A stretch of 64,000 bases of DNA from Saccoglossus kowalevskii (Eukaryota; Hemichordata; Enteropneusta; Harrimaniidae). The position numbers and the translations under genes are program-made. Below, one piece after another: positions 37,501 through 52,500 of the stretch (positions are counted from its first letter, which is position 1; each line of letters starts with the position of its first letter). The DNA lies in assembly GCF_000003605.2 (NCBI RefSeq), contig NW_003154744.1, positions 66,109 to 130,108 of the forward strand, in the 5' to 3' direction. The notes under the pieces were generated by a model. It was not told the origin of the DNA. It made no database searches and saw only the letters and a list, made by a program, of their open reading frames with translations.

Positions 37501-40500
37501 GTTCTTTCCAATAGACAAGTTGAATATGAAATTGCAAAAAGAAATAATAAGGTCAACTTACATTTTGAAAAATGAAAGAAAGCTGAAAACTGGTTAGGTA
37601 ATTAAATACTGTATTTGTACACCAGGTCATTATTTGTTTTTGTATTTCCTTTTGTAAGTTTTTTTTGTATGTAATTACTTAATTCGTATAATAAAAAAAA
37701 AACATTAAAAAAAATAATAATAATGGCGAAAGATTTTGTATCATACATTGTGCTCACACGGTAGGTTCTCAGTATATTCATGTTCATGGACGTTGAACAC
37801 CATCATTTACAGAACCACACGCTTCGCGCAGAATATGCAGGAACGTAATAACACATTCACAATAAAGCTCGGATCTGTACCTGAATGATCTCCCAAGTCG
37901 GGAAATGGTTTTATAACCATTACTACTATTTTCGTTGATAATGTTTGACGAGAGAAAGTCACGACTCATTAAGTAACGGCAAAATAGATCCTAAAACCAT
38001 GTATGTGTATGTAAGTAAGGTGTAAAGGTGTGAGGTGAATGTATAGTAGGGTGTGTAATTTCCGATTAGAATATAATGTCTAATACAAACACGAGGGGTC
38101 AAATGCAATTGATATGTTAAATCTTTACAGCGGGATCAAAGCATATGTACTAATATTTGTTTTATCACTGTCAATAGATAAGTAATGAGGTAACTATAAC
38201 AGATTCTACTGCCCAGGTTACCACTCCTAATTAGTATAAACCAGGCTACTCTTAAAACAAATAAAGATAAAGTGCACATTCTTGTGACCAATTAGGTGAA
38301 AATAAATGCAAAGTGACTCTGAAAAGATATATCTTTTTTAAAAGAATCGCATGCACCCTTAAATGATGAGAAAAATGCATGATGTACACAATGTATAGAT
38401 CGAATTTAACATTGTACATAGCTTTTACATAATATCAATGTAATGCATGGAGTGATAATGCTAGCAGACTGGGCAGGATTTGGTTATGTTAAGAGGGCAC
38501 GCTTTAAACATCAGTTTATAGTATCAAAGATGCAATAAGAACAACTTCGAATTCTCCGAAGATTGATATTTCGTTAAAAACAAAATTGTTCTACTCTTGA
38601 CCATTTTTGAATAACACTAAATTTATAATTTGTTCTGTAATATTATTGGGACGAATGCTTAGTTTAAAATTGATTGTTTGAAACTTTGCATCGTATATAT
38701 AGTGATTCTATACCATGACTGTGTGCGCATGCGTGAACATGGCGACGCGGTGACAAACAAAACGCACGCACAAGCAATGCGATACTAGTATTAAGACGTG
38801 TTAAAAAACGCTTTTTTAAAAAAAAAAAATCTATCGATACAATCAAAGATAATATGCCTTTGTCTGGAGTACATGTGATTAAGCGTATTTAGAAAATATC
38901 AATGACTTGTTGAAATGTACAACATATTAGATTAATAGATATGTTAAGTGATAAAAGATGCTATTTGGACGAAAAAATTGAATTTTTTAGATTTCTAGTT
39001 TGATATTTTATATTGATAAATACATTATATTTTAGAGCTTATAAACGATAATTGGTAGTGAATATAAGGCCTCGCTGAGGAAAATTAAGCATATTTTGAG
39101 GTAGATAATAACCGAGCGTATATTATAATAGACTCACTCAAGAAATACATATCAAGTTGCTATGTGTAACTAACTGGCGGTAAAGTAAAACATACAATGT
39201 TTTAGTTGTGATTTACGTTCAAAAACGAAACAGTGGCAACAACACGTGTATATTCGAACGTTATGCAGCAATGAATGCGCTGTTTACTCACAGGAGGTTT
39301 TCTCGCAAAATGCGCGATTTTGGCAACAATAATTCGTAATAGTGCTTGTACTAGGTTGATCATATACCCGCAACCACGATTATACTATGAACAGCGGTCA
39401 CAGTCGTTTAATCTCGTTTCAGTTAGATATTGATCACATGTCTTCTAGTGCCAGATATAAGACCTTGCTTCAGCCAATCAGAGGGTTAGATTCAGACTAA
39501 CCATACACAAATCGCTATACCAAACACACGCAATCCGTAATAACCAATTCTGAGTCGTAATATTTGTTCGTAACATAAACACTTATTATCCGTGCTCCAT
39601 AGCTAAGTGAATGCAAAACTAAGCAGGGACTCCGGTATTGGGGCGATATCACTAGGCTTTCCTTCTTTCGCCTATCCCACAAATCTTTTTCTTTCCCAAC
39701 CTTTGTTTTCCTCAGAACTTTTCATACATCACTCGTATATAAGATTGTCTGTGACGTCATAGTTTGGTTATTATCTGATGCACGTAATGTAGACCCCGTC
39801 ACATATACATATATAAATACCGGATATAGATATTTATCGGAATATGACATGATACATTGGTTGAAATTGACATTTAGGCAATGTACAACCGCATAAATAG
39901 AATGTTATATATCCTGTCAGTTTTGAAAATTCGTGCGAGGTGGACAGTACAAGCAAATTCAGTAAAACACACAAGTCACATAATTAATTATAATAATTTG
40001 TGTGTAGGTATGAAAATAAATTGTACGTATTTGTATCATTAATTAACTTGTGATCGCACCAATGGGACGGGGGTATGCAGATAATATGTTAAACTACTAA
40101 CACCAGCTGTACAGTGGTATCACTCCAGTCAGATTAATTGTAGTATTAATGACCATGCATAACAATTGTTAATTAAAATATCCTATAATATATCATCAAT
40201 ATTGGTGATGTATTATTTACATAATAATATTTGCACACAGACTGAATTATCATCCCGATTTGCAGCCACCTTTTTTGAGGTATGCGTATTGGTGTTGGTA
40301 TATGTAATACACGTATCTTACCATGTCAATCATCTGAATGGGTGTAAGCCGGTGCGTAACTACGACTGGTGTGCTCTCTTTCTTAACTGGACGAATATAT
40401 TTGGGGTACTTGTCAAGCAGATCACGCACCAGTGCCGCTCCCTCGTCTGACAAATACACTTCACCTAGGAACGATAAAATAAACGTTACATTGCTTGGCA

Positions 40501-43500
40501 ACATCGCACTACCATACTCAGCGGAATGGGATAATCACTACCCAATGCATCATCGATTTGCTAGGTAAACAGTTTGACAGACAGAAAGGAAAACATAATG
40601 AAACTGCGCTAAAAACATCTCTAATTTGTTTTAGAGTGTTGATATCTCTAATTTGTTTTCGAGTGTTGATATTAGTTGGTAAAACGACGTGGGTTAATGC
40701 GTTCGCATCTCCATTACTGTATTTGTTCTTTTAGTGGGTTGTAAGACCGTAACAAGCTTCGTAATGTTCATAACTGGTGAAAGTAGCTTAACATTAGACT
40801 TCTCAAAATACATGTACATGCAATATATATGTTCCCAATGCTGTTCTGGGGTAACTTTATTTGTAAATCGAGACATAACAAGCATTGGCGTGTTGGCATC
40901 ACGGGATCTCAGTCACGTGACTAAATCCTACAGCTTGGGCCATATTATGACAAGACGCACACCCCAATTTACACATCTCGTTACACCCCCAAAACATGAT
41001 GAAACTTCAAATTCAAATCCATCAATTAGGGCAGCATTTATAGTGGGTCCAAGGTTCGCCGCACTCTCATTAATGTATTATTAAAGATACTGAAATAACC
41101 GCAGACGGCTGTCATTTCATGCGCGGTACGAGGTACGGTTTCACCCTGCAAAAAAAGCCCCGTGAAATGAATTTGACATGCACTCAGCCAATATAAAGTT
41201 GGTGATTTGAGATATTGTAAAAAGTACACCCGTTAAATTACGAGCATGTCACGTTTGCCATAAAGAATCATTTATTATTTAATACAAACAATTAATCTAA
41301 GCTACAAAGACATGTAGCTGCAGGCTATTGAATCGCAAAATTGATTCCAATTGACGTGACTACGTGTACCATATTTTATACGGTCAACACACATGATGTA
41401 CAAACTGCCATAATTACTTATTACTGCACTGACAAGATATCTTGGTTTCTTTGTTGACGATGTCGTTCATCTTTTTTAATTATAATCTATTGTGTCCCCA
41501 ACTACATCTGCTTTCCACTAAAGTTACATTCAGACATACGCTTCGTTAAGTATGTAATATCCGGTTTAATAATGTGATTTGTGTTGTGAGTAGGCAGTCT
41601 TTGCTTAAATTGCGCCTAAGGGAACTAAGGACATTTGGTGTTAGTGGGAATGTATTGAGACATCGCATATTTTAAACAGAACGTATTTATTGTTAGTTAT
41701 TCGATTTTACTTGTAGCCATAGCGATTCACTAAAATTGAGCTTATGCAATTTGTGATGAAAATATTGTATACTAACATGCCACTGGAATTTAAATTTTAA
41801 GTTTTGTGTCCACGGTGTTTGTACTAGCACTTAGCATCGGTCTACTTGCACCTAACATCGCGAACCACTGCTATATTTGGACTCCGAAATTAACCATAAT
41901 ATCGTCCTATAATCTCATCAGAATGCGAGGAAAAAACTAAAACTAAATACAGTCAAAATAAATAAACACATAAATTACTAATGTTTGTGTATCAAGGAAA
42001 AGTTAAAGATTTGTTCCATATTCATTTAAATGTGTACAACTGACAACCCGTAAAACATGACATTATCATAGAGGAGTGAATGGCTTTTGTACATGTTTCA
42101 AATGTCTTGTTGTTGTACGGGAACAAAAAAATATCGTGTTTATTGAAATCCACTTTGACACATGTTCTTCTAAAAAATCTGTGATACCATATGCATGTGT
42201 TTTATGGGAATGGTTCCTCTTAACAAAGCGTACATAAACCCATGTGAAACCCCTTTTTCGTAATGAATTGATCTAACATTGTACTAATTCAGTTCGTTTT
42301 ATTCCCATAGGACACGATGTCAATGTATTGCCATCTTCAGGGATAAAGGGATTTTAGCTCCAGGGAAAGGCCAAACAATGAGACAGACGTAACTCACAAA
42401 TTTACTCGATGATCGCATCAAATTTGCTTATTTTAGATGGCATTTATGTCGCAGTGACGTGCGTCTGTTTTTTATTGGTGAATATGTTACAGTTAATCCT
42501 GTAAGCAGTGGATTGCTGTTGGCTTCTCCATATTTCCTGTAATGAAGCTACGATGCATAAACTGTGAACAATATTGCTCATGTTGTGAACATGATCGTCA
42601 AAACATTAGTCACGTAAGATAACCTTCGAAAAAAAATAATGCAGCAATTTCAGTATTCGTGTATTGATATGCAAATTAATGTATATCTTTATTATAATGA
42701 TGTCAACAAAATGATCAATCAAAATAAGTACTACTCAGCACGCACACAACAGCTCTCTCAGATTTACGTAATCAAAAGATTTCCCTATCTGAATGTGAAA
42801 ACCAGAAATATTTCTGGTTAAAATGCAAAACTATAAATCTAACTATAAGAAAAAGCAAGTTATCTAAAATTGCTGTAACTTTTATGTTTCCTATATGTTT
42901 TATTCTATATTTTTTATTAAACAAATGTGGTATCCCTTCAACTTTCTTCACAGTACTCATTTTAATCGTCAATGAAGGTTTTATTTACTTAGCAGTCACA
43001 TGTCCACATGAAGATTGTTTCTAACGTAACATTGCAATTTACTTAGTTTAAGTTAAAACTTTCACGAAATATATAGTTTTTTTGTTTTAAAACAATTCTA
43101 TGAAAATAATTAGTGTGAATATTACTTCCTGAAACCTCTACTACATTCTTCTCCAGCTGTTGGCAGAGAAGAGAATACATACAACGTGATTATCAACAAA
43201 CCAATGGGAATCACCATACAACTGTTGACATCCTGTCTGATCAACAGTTTGCCCAAGAAAACAAAATCCTAGATTGTAATAGACCATTTTCCGGTCACTG
43301 CGAGATCCCACGTTATGTGTGAAATCGAACGTAATAACTGGATAATCAAAGCGTCGTAGTGGCGTCAAAACATCTCATAAGATTCGACAAACATTTATTG
43401 ATTGTCAACGTTGATGGAGTAACGCTATATTCTCCTCTGAAAGATCGGAATTTCAAACTTGTGCTATAAAGACTATGTAAACCATTGTGCCATTGCAGCG

Positions 43501-46500
43501 ATATTTGATGTACTGACGGTTTTATGACACTCTAATATTGGAATTTCATATCGCTATATTTTACCACCCATTTTTGTATGAAACGTCCTTTTTTGTTCCC
43601 AGTGTAATGCAATACCTGTAATCGCATGTAATGTGCAATGTACATGCGTACATTGGTGATGTTGGTTTTATATATCTAGATATTTTTGATGTAAAATAAA
43701 GCATGGCTTCCGCGCATTGCTTTGCATTCAGACACTATTTCGCAGTTCAGGACATACATTTTACATGTGATAGTATGTTGCTAAGCATGCTGGTCTACGT
43801 CATATTTATTGTCTTATGCCGCACTAAGACATGCAGCAAAGCACAGACACACACAGTGTGCCAGACAGTAAACGTATAAAAAAACACGAACGCAATGCAC
43901 ATAATATCACAACAACAGCACAGCAATACTGAACACTCGGCACACTCCTCTACGGCATTACGTCATCACATCTCGTATCCAGTTAATATGCAATCAGTAA
44001 TCAACATGCTTAGCATGTCCGGGAATCCGCAATGTATGCAAATTAATGTCACGGTCGAATAGCTGCCAACGAACCAGCTTATACGTTACTATGGAGAAAC
44101 AATATTCAAATCATGAGAGGACTATGATAATCCTTACACCGTCGATAACATTACGGTATGTAGATCCCTTCACACAGAAACACGTTAATGTACTCTATAA
44201 TAAATGTTATAAATCAAAATAGACACACAATTACAATACCAGAAGCAAAAACGATATTACTTCTCATAAAAACTAAACATGAGTTCTGTTATTATCAGAT
44301 CAATTTGTTCATGACTATTGTCACTGTTTACTTATTTTCATTTTCATGTGTTTTCGTATTCTGAATAATTCAGGGAAACAGTTATTGGGTTATCAGAAAT
44401 CGTATTCCTTAACACGCATTAGTTTTCAGATCACGGGTATAAACTTATAGGATTACATCAGCTCAATATGCAAATTAGGTGTGGTCTATTTCACAATTTG
44501 GTGCATTGCTGAGATATTGAAATGCTTACAACTGTGAGTATCATCGCATTAGTAGTAAAAACTAACAACTCATTTTTTTTAAATATCTTGCATAAAGCAT
44601 TTTCGATTGCAATGTTTTTTCTACTTTCCTATCCCTACTTTATTATCTTTATTAGATTTTTACCCAAGAATTCGTAATCAGCAAACGAAGTACTTTTTCT
44701 GCAAATAACTTGTTTTATTTTCAAAATAATGTTTCATTCGTTATTACACGATACTTTACTGGGATCAGTTACTTGACATTCTAGACCTCGATCAGCGAAA
44801 TGATTACTGGTGATATGAGTTTGTAACATCATAAGCTAAACCTACTTGGTTATATGCACCCAGGCCACATACTGCGATATCACTACACCCCCACCACACT
44901 GGGAGTGTGTTTGTTAAATGGGGCTTACATAACGACCCTCTCCCCCTTCACCCCCGTAAAAGCTTAGAGTCACGACATATTACTACCCGAACCACATTGA
45001 CAGCTAACACAACCGCACAGTACATGTTATATTCAGTATGCTTATGCTTGATTGCAATTAACTCCCATGTTTCCTCTCGAGATTAACTTTCTACAAGTCT
45101 CATTACTTACTTGGCCACTATGCATTGTAGAAAAGCAAGATGTTCATCTATTTCTGAAATGGCTCAAATCGATTGATAAAATAAAGACGCAATAGTAGTA
45201 AATTAGTTTCGTTGTTAATTCATACTCGTCCCCATCGTAAACTGATTACAGTGGCTACCCTGGGATACAGGGTAGGTAGTTTGGGGGATCTCGTACTGTA
45301 GATGGATTATTTTAAACAGTAATTCCTCTGAAAGGAACTTTCCGCGAATGTTTAGTTTTAAGTAATTGATCATCACTAGAATGATTTTTTCGTGTATAAG
45401 ATTTACCCAGTGATGTAAATTGCGTACTGATAATAATTAAATTACCTTTTGATTTGAGGTGCTAATGCTGTATACAAGTATTACAGTTAACAAATTATCA
45501 TTCTTTTATGTTAATTACTTGATATCTGATGTCAGAAAATAACCATCGATGTTGATATTTTATATTATTTATCAAGGTATATTTTGATGTCTTCAGACAT
45601 TATTTAAACCAAGTCTTCATGATTTCAGATTTCTATTTTACGCAACTTACTTATTTTGGAAAATCAACATCCTCCATTTAAAGCAATATCTACTAACTAA
45701 TAAATGATGGCTGCCGAAGTATCGTTGAGGGCGTGAGACTTGTCGTCTATTCAAACAGTGTTCCATCTATTACATGATTGTGTCTGATTGGCTACCCAGG
45801 CCTTACACCAAAATGTCAGACGAATCAGAGAGCAGCTTGTTTGTTTTTCGACGTACATATGCCTCACCTCAACGGGATTCAGCCCCTGTAGTATTTGGAA
45901 CAATGAGCGTTCTGAATGGAAACAGTGGAACACTAACAAGTGGAGTAAAAATAAGTCACGTGACTGATTTGCTCTCAATGAGATCGCGACGGCCATTTGC
46001 GTTCATACTGATTAATAATAAATCCGACAAAATACGATGACTTAATATACACACACTGAACAAAATTAAACTATATTAAAACTTTATTGATGACAATTGT
46101 GTCATCTCAGCAATTAGCCTCATGACCAATATCCCCACATTACGGAAGATTAATTTCCGTATTCGTTGGCTACGGAAGCATTGACATACACTGTTGTCAG
46201 GAAAAAAAACGTATCAGGAATTTCGTCTATACGTAGCACGGATGCGACTTGTCTGGGCTTTAAAGTAAATAATTTAAAACTCAATCGGGGTTGAGTTCGA
46301 CTAACTTTTGTTTTGTTGTACGGTATATAATATGTGATAGTAACAGGTAAAATAAAATGACCATATCCCCATATCAAAATGGCCGACCGTTATTGACAGT
46401 ATGTTCATGGTTGCCGAATATCACAGCCGAATTTCAAACCTGCTGTATGCCATGTAAACTGGCAAACAAATATGTACAAATCTTTAAAGCTACAGTCACA

Positions 46501-49500
46501 CTTCGCAGATCTGTGAGGTATCATTTTAGATATACACAGGCTATATTATGTATTTAAACTGAATGTTTTCATCTTGTACTGGGAGGGAACTTTCACACTA
46601 CAATATAGTCTTAGAAAGAACAATGTCAATTTCTAGACATTTAAGAACAAGCAACTATTATAAGAAAAAAACAAATAACCCTCAGAGCTCATTAAAAAAA
46701 ACGTTACTGGTATGACATAATACAAAACGTCCTGTTCATAACTTGCCCCATACAGTCAGGATTTAGTCAGTAATCTCATTTACATATGCGTGCGCGGTCA
46801 ATTAACGTTCATTGCAGTTCACACTGAGGGCATCCACCCGCCTCACAACTTGAAGGTCATTTCAAACTTGCTTTACTATTCTTTGAGTCTAACACAATAA
46901 AACAGGATAACCATATTTACGGCATTCCCTTTTAACTGGCAGATTCATTTACATTTCGAGTAGTTATCAAATTACGTTTTTTTTGCCTCCAGTGACAAAG
47001 AGATTACAACAAGCGTCTATGGAGTTACCGATTCCCACTGAATGTATGACCAGATCATTGAATCAATCCCGTGACACCGTGTAACACGACAAACCGCTAC
47101 GTGTCAATTAAAGTATAACTGTGCAAATTGAATATATCTAAATTGAAGCTAATTTGGTTTGTTGACTTTATTTAGTTTACGGAGTCCAAATTCTCGCCGA
47201 ACAGATTGCTTACATAGGGTGCAATGTAACCTTCAGGGATACAGCTTTGACTACTTATATGTCAATTATCCTGAGTATGATTTTCGTTTGATAAATATTA
47301 GCTTGATTGATTTTACTTTGATTTTAGATTCACGTCAAGCCACACTTGATTTATATCAGAAATTCAATGCAAAATCTAGCAATAAAAAAACTCAACAAAT
47401 CAATGTTTTTCAGAATAAACCTGCAAAATTTTAAAAATGAAGGAATAATAATAATAATATAATATGGCTTTTTTATTTTCCCGGACTTAAGTGGTTGTAT
47501 AGTATATTATACTGGAAAAATAAATTTTAAAACAGAAATTATGTATGTTGTTTCATTCGATCCCGTGCCTTTGTCGGGAGCTGCAATAAAAGTTTAATTT
47601 CCATTGAATTATTCGATTTATAACAAAATCACCCACGAATCGATCTCATTTAGGTCTAGCTTTTAGAATATACTATACCAATAGTAAAATGTCCAAAATC
47701 AACTTTATGTAGGACAATATAGGTTACTTGAATATGTTACGTTGAACGCACTGTATATTTTGAAATTAAACTGCAATGATAATTGTACACATTCGACGAT
47801 TAGTACGTTTGTTACACATTATTGCAAGGACTCACTAAACTAACTATAAGACAAACACATAAATACACACAGACCACCAGGGAGGGGGAGAAGAATATCC
47901 AACAGAAACGGTCTTTCGGTTATAACGCAACTCAAATACATGTGAAAACAACAATTTGAATTTCACGCCATAACAAATGACGTAATGCATTCAAACAGGC
48001 AGTTATACTGATGTAGTCTGAAAGTACTCCTCCTGGGCTGTTCTTATGGTAGGATGATATTTTAGAAGACACACATAGCGCTACAATGATGCAACAGACT
48101 GCCACGATATCATAAACGTTTCAATGTCTGGAATAAAACAAGTCATTGAAAATGACACAGTCCCCGTTAAGTTCTCTTTGTGCTCGTCATATTAAAGCGG
48201 ATGGGTTGTCGCGAGCGTGTCCTTGAAACTTGAGTTCCAAGGTGCGTATACACAGATTGTTTATTTACATCAAAACACGTGTTTCGTGTCATAGTAATAT
48301 GGCCAAATAAAAACAGCCGTTATTCAGCCATCTTTGATCTGATTATGAAACACACTGNNNNNNNNNNNNNNNNNNNNNNNNNNNNNNNNNNNNNNNNNNN
48401 NNNNNNNNNNNNNNNNNNNNNNNNNNNNNNNNNNNNNNNNNNNNNNNNNNNNNNNNNNNNNNNNNNNNNNNNNNNNNNNNNNNNNNNNNNNNNNNNNNNN
48501 NNNNNNNNNNNNNNNNNNNNNNNNNNNNNNNNNNNNNNNNNNNNNNNNNNNNNNNNNNNNNNNNNNNNNNNNNNNNNNNNNNNNNNNNNNNNNNNNNNNN
48601 NNNNNNNNNNNNNNNNNNNNNNNNNNNNNNNNNNNNNNNNNNNNNNNNNNNNNNNNNNNNNNNNNNNNNNNNNNNNNNNNNNNNNNNNNNNNNNNNNNNN
48701 NNNNNNNNNNNNNNNNNNNNNNNNNNNNNNNNNNNNNNNNNNNNNNNNNNNNNNNNNNNNNNNNNNNNNNNNNNNNNNNNNNNNNNNNNNNNNNNNNNNN
48801 NNNNNNNNNNNNNNNNNNNNNNNNNNNNNNNNNNNNNNNNNNNNNNNNNNNNNNNNNNNNNNNNNNNNNNNNNNNNNNNNNNNNNNNNNNNNNNNNNNNN
48901 NNNNNNNNNNNNNNNNNNNNNNNNNNNNNNNNNNNNNNNNNNNNAGATGGCTGCCAGTCGGCCATTTTGAATCGAATCGCTAAACCACTGCATGTGCATA
49001 TGTCCCACATAAGGTACTAGGCACATGCAAAGAATGAACGAAATCGGTCAACAGGATTCTGAAATATGACGTTGGATAGACTGACGCACGGACAGACGGA
49101 CACACGGACGGTCGGACGGACAGACTCAGGAACTCATGGACGGTCGGGGACATGTATCCTAACATGTATGATCTATGTACTAAATTTGAATGAAAACTGA
49201 CAAAGCATGTCCAAAATACGACATTTTCAAAAAACAAGATGGCTGCCAGTCGGCCACCTTTGATCCAATTGTGAAATAAATCATCATGGACATGTATCCT
49301 AACATGTATAATCTATGTACCAAGTTTGAATGAAAACTGACAAAGCATATCCAAAATACAACATTTTCAAAAAACAAGATGGCTGCCAGTCGGCCATTTT
49401 GAATCGAATCCCTAAACCACTGTATGTGCATATGTCCTACATAAAGTACTAGGCACTTGCAAAGAATGAACGGAATCGGTCCAAGGGATTCTGAGATATG

Positions 49501-52500
49501 ACTCCGGATGGACGCACGGACGCATGGACGCACGGACGGACGGAGACCGAATTATAAGTCCCCGTTATCGGACTTCGTCCGAACGGGGACTAATAAACAG
49601 TTGCGTGTTGAAGAGCAGTATCTTTCAGTTATGTAAATAACGTTTCCCATGTCACGTGACATTATTTTATGCAGGTATATATTATCAACAGTAGATTCCA
49701 CTATTTTGGCAATTATCTAAGGTAGTCAAACATTTATCGACATTGGAAAGATGATGCATGCATTATTATTGATTACTTTTTTTCTCGTTAGCGTCCCACA
49801 CTTAACCAATTCAATTCCCAACCGGATTTGGAAAGGTGAACGACTGGCGGCATTTCCGTAAAGAATCCATCCCTACAGTGATAGACGGGAATGACGATTG
49901 GCGACAATGATCCTATCACTACAGAGACATCATATTCCCGACGAAAATCTATAGATATTATATGTAAAGCACATTAACAACTGGCTAATTCTATTTTTTA
50001 CTCTAATCGTGTAATCGATCTGCTTTGTTTCAGAAACGTATATTTGACAACAGTCGAAAGATGCTGGTTGCGTGTAAATATCATACTGGTGATTTATATA
50101 CTACATTTACCGCTATGAAGCATGGTAGCAATTTATCAGAGCGAACTCAAAGTTGAATTGGCAGCGTTATTTTTTTTCTCGGACATCCATTATTCAATGA
50201 ATAATTAAAGTACAATTCAACCTAAGGTCTCATATCTCTATCGGGACTAGACTCAAATGCACTTACGGAAAGTTGCCACTATAGTTGGTGTTATATGGTA
50301 ATACAGGACGGAAATTTCACATTATTGGAAGTTTTGCCGATCTCTCGAGGCATGGATGTTATAGGGACGGGAATTCTTTGATCGTATTGAAGCAACCAAC
50401 TATCACCAGCAACTAATGCATACTTAATTGAATTTGTTGAAATATCTTTTGGGAATCAAAGTGGGCAGAAAAAAGGGAGTGAGAGTGTGTGCTTCATATT
50501 TAATATTTAATGTCTGAAAAAATACAAAAAGCACATTACGTATTGTCGTAAATTATGTCGTCCTAGCATTGGTTGAATGCAGTGGATCAAGAAATAATTC
50601 ATCGAGAAATACTCATTGATCGTAATAATCATTTGTTTTTTTATATCTGAAATATTTGGCATATGACCCATTGTTTTGGTTGTATGTTTGTTTCATATAT
50701 ACACACTTGTCGTTATGCAATTTGTAAACCGCTACTGTTGTTTTATAATGAATAGAACGTGATAGTAGATAATCCTAATCTTTGATAATTATGATACATC
50801 TATCACCGTAACGCCATAAGTTACAGCGTGCGGTATTTTACGATAAATTTTCATGCTACCATATTAGGAAATGCGAATTCAAAAATATGGAATGATTACG
50901 CGCGTAAGCGTCCTCTAATAATAAAAACAAACACGGCCCCAGGGTTTGACCGGATCCCATACAAAGAAGTTCGCTTAATCTGTTCTAAACTGTTTGTATT
51001 TTGAGCATTCCCATGATGTATCCTTGGGAGGAAAAGATGTATAATATCAGGGTTATTACGAGGACACCGAAAAGTATGCATCCAGACAGTACGCGGTCGC
51101 ACCGACGCGCAGTGGAGGTCGGTGCTCCCGCTGCACTGTCTTCGTGCATATTTTCCAGTATCTTAGTAATAACCTCGTAGTCATCAGACGTTACAGGCAA
51201 TCAATAGCATCATAATATGCGATGAAATCGTAGTATGATATAGAACAATAGAACACGCGTAACGACCAGAATACTCATAACACTTTACACGCGCAGCGCT
51301 TTCGATTATCCACTTCGAACCGTTCGATACGCCGCACCACTTGTAAATACTGCACAAAACAGATTTGCATTACGTCACGAATCTGAATAAAATGTTTGGT
51401 TAATTAGACTAAAATATGCATGAGTTGCGTAACGAAGTCTTATATTATATGATAAATTACGAACTTCATTAGCTGGCTAGGGCAGTTGTGTTCTATGGCT
51501 GTTAGGCGCGGAAAAATTGTTACAAATCCGTACAAGCCAGAAATATAATTTTAAAAAAATCACCAGATAACTACAAAACTGAGATGTTAGGATTTGTTTT
51601 TGAGTAAAGACGGTGTTTATTATTCCTTTCCTAACTATATAGGTAAAGAAAATGTTGTTTTCCCCAGTTTTTTTTAATATCACGTGCGGCATTTTTAATC
51701 ACAACGTAGACCGGAATGAAATTCGTGGTGTAAAATATTTATTTAAGAACATACACTGTTGCACTTAATGTTGGTCAACATTGCTTGTGATCAATTTCTG
51801 AAATATAACTCAATTCAAAGAAAATCAGCTTAACCAACCATTCGGTGTCTGCCATCTTTATCTCGATTTTCTCACAAACTGCGACCGTAAACGGTAAGAG
51901 CTTCCCGGGTTGCCCTGTCTGTGAAGTCACGTGATATTCAAAGACAAGTAGGGTGAAGCTCGAGGCGACTCGAGGCCGATAGTTGAATGTTAACATTAAA
52001 GGTTAACATGAGAAATGTTTAATCCGTTCATTGTTCGAAGTACCCTATATAATATTTTGATGCATGTGATGTACCTATTTGGCAATGTGCTTCCACAAAG
52101 ATATTAAGCCGTTAATATAATTAGGCAGTCAATATGCACATGTTTCTTCTTTCATGTGTTTCCCGTAGCCTAAACGTAATGTTTGAGTGTTCATTTTCGA
52201 ATCCCTAAAACCTTACATTTTCTATTAAACAGCTACAGCCACAATCCGATAATTGCTGTTTTTGCATTTTTTTTTTCTTTTTCATATATTACTTTTCTAG
52301 TCTATTAGACTATTCTTTCAGAACAAAGAAAAGAATTGCATGCTGCGCACAATACTTTTAATTATAATATTATTATATTGCTTCGACTGTCAGAGCTCAT
52401 TACAGGGTTTTTGAAATGTACCGACTTCAAGAATAACTCAATTATCTTTTTAACAAAGTGGCATGGGGCTTGTTCACTTAGTGGAACAAACCCACAAACG

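Larger units (their letters stand above)
40465..48132. other. nAChR intron 1, first part
   Basis: No supported exon. A 28-bp direct duplication at about 40618-40673 and two GTCACGTGAC palindromes (40912-40921 and 45955-45964) are the only marked items. Several 60-90 codon frames have no recognisable motif. Confidence 0.4.

Noticed and set aside
43141-43368. 75-codon minus-strand frame with several cysteines and aromatic residues
   Set aside because: No recognisable domain and no acceptor or donor that joins it in phase to the receptor.
48279-49026. Open frames of 227-234 codons across the N run
   Set aside because: They consist almost wholly of unknown residues from the assembly gap and lie inside a repeat element.
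49582-49595. Canonical Helitron 3' end (hairpin plus CTRR)
   Set aside because: A CTAA follows the hairpin directly, but canonical Helitrons have a spacer of about ten bases and CTAG; the layout fits Helentron-type better.
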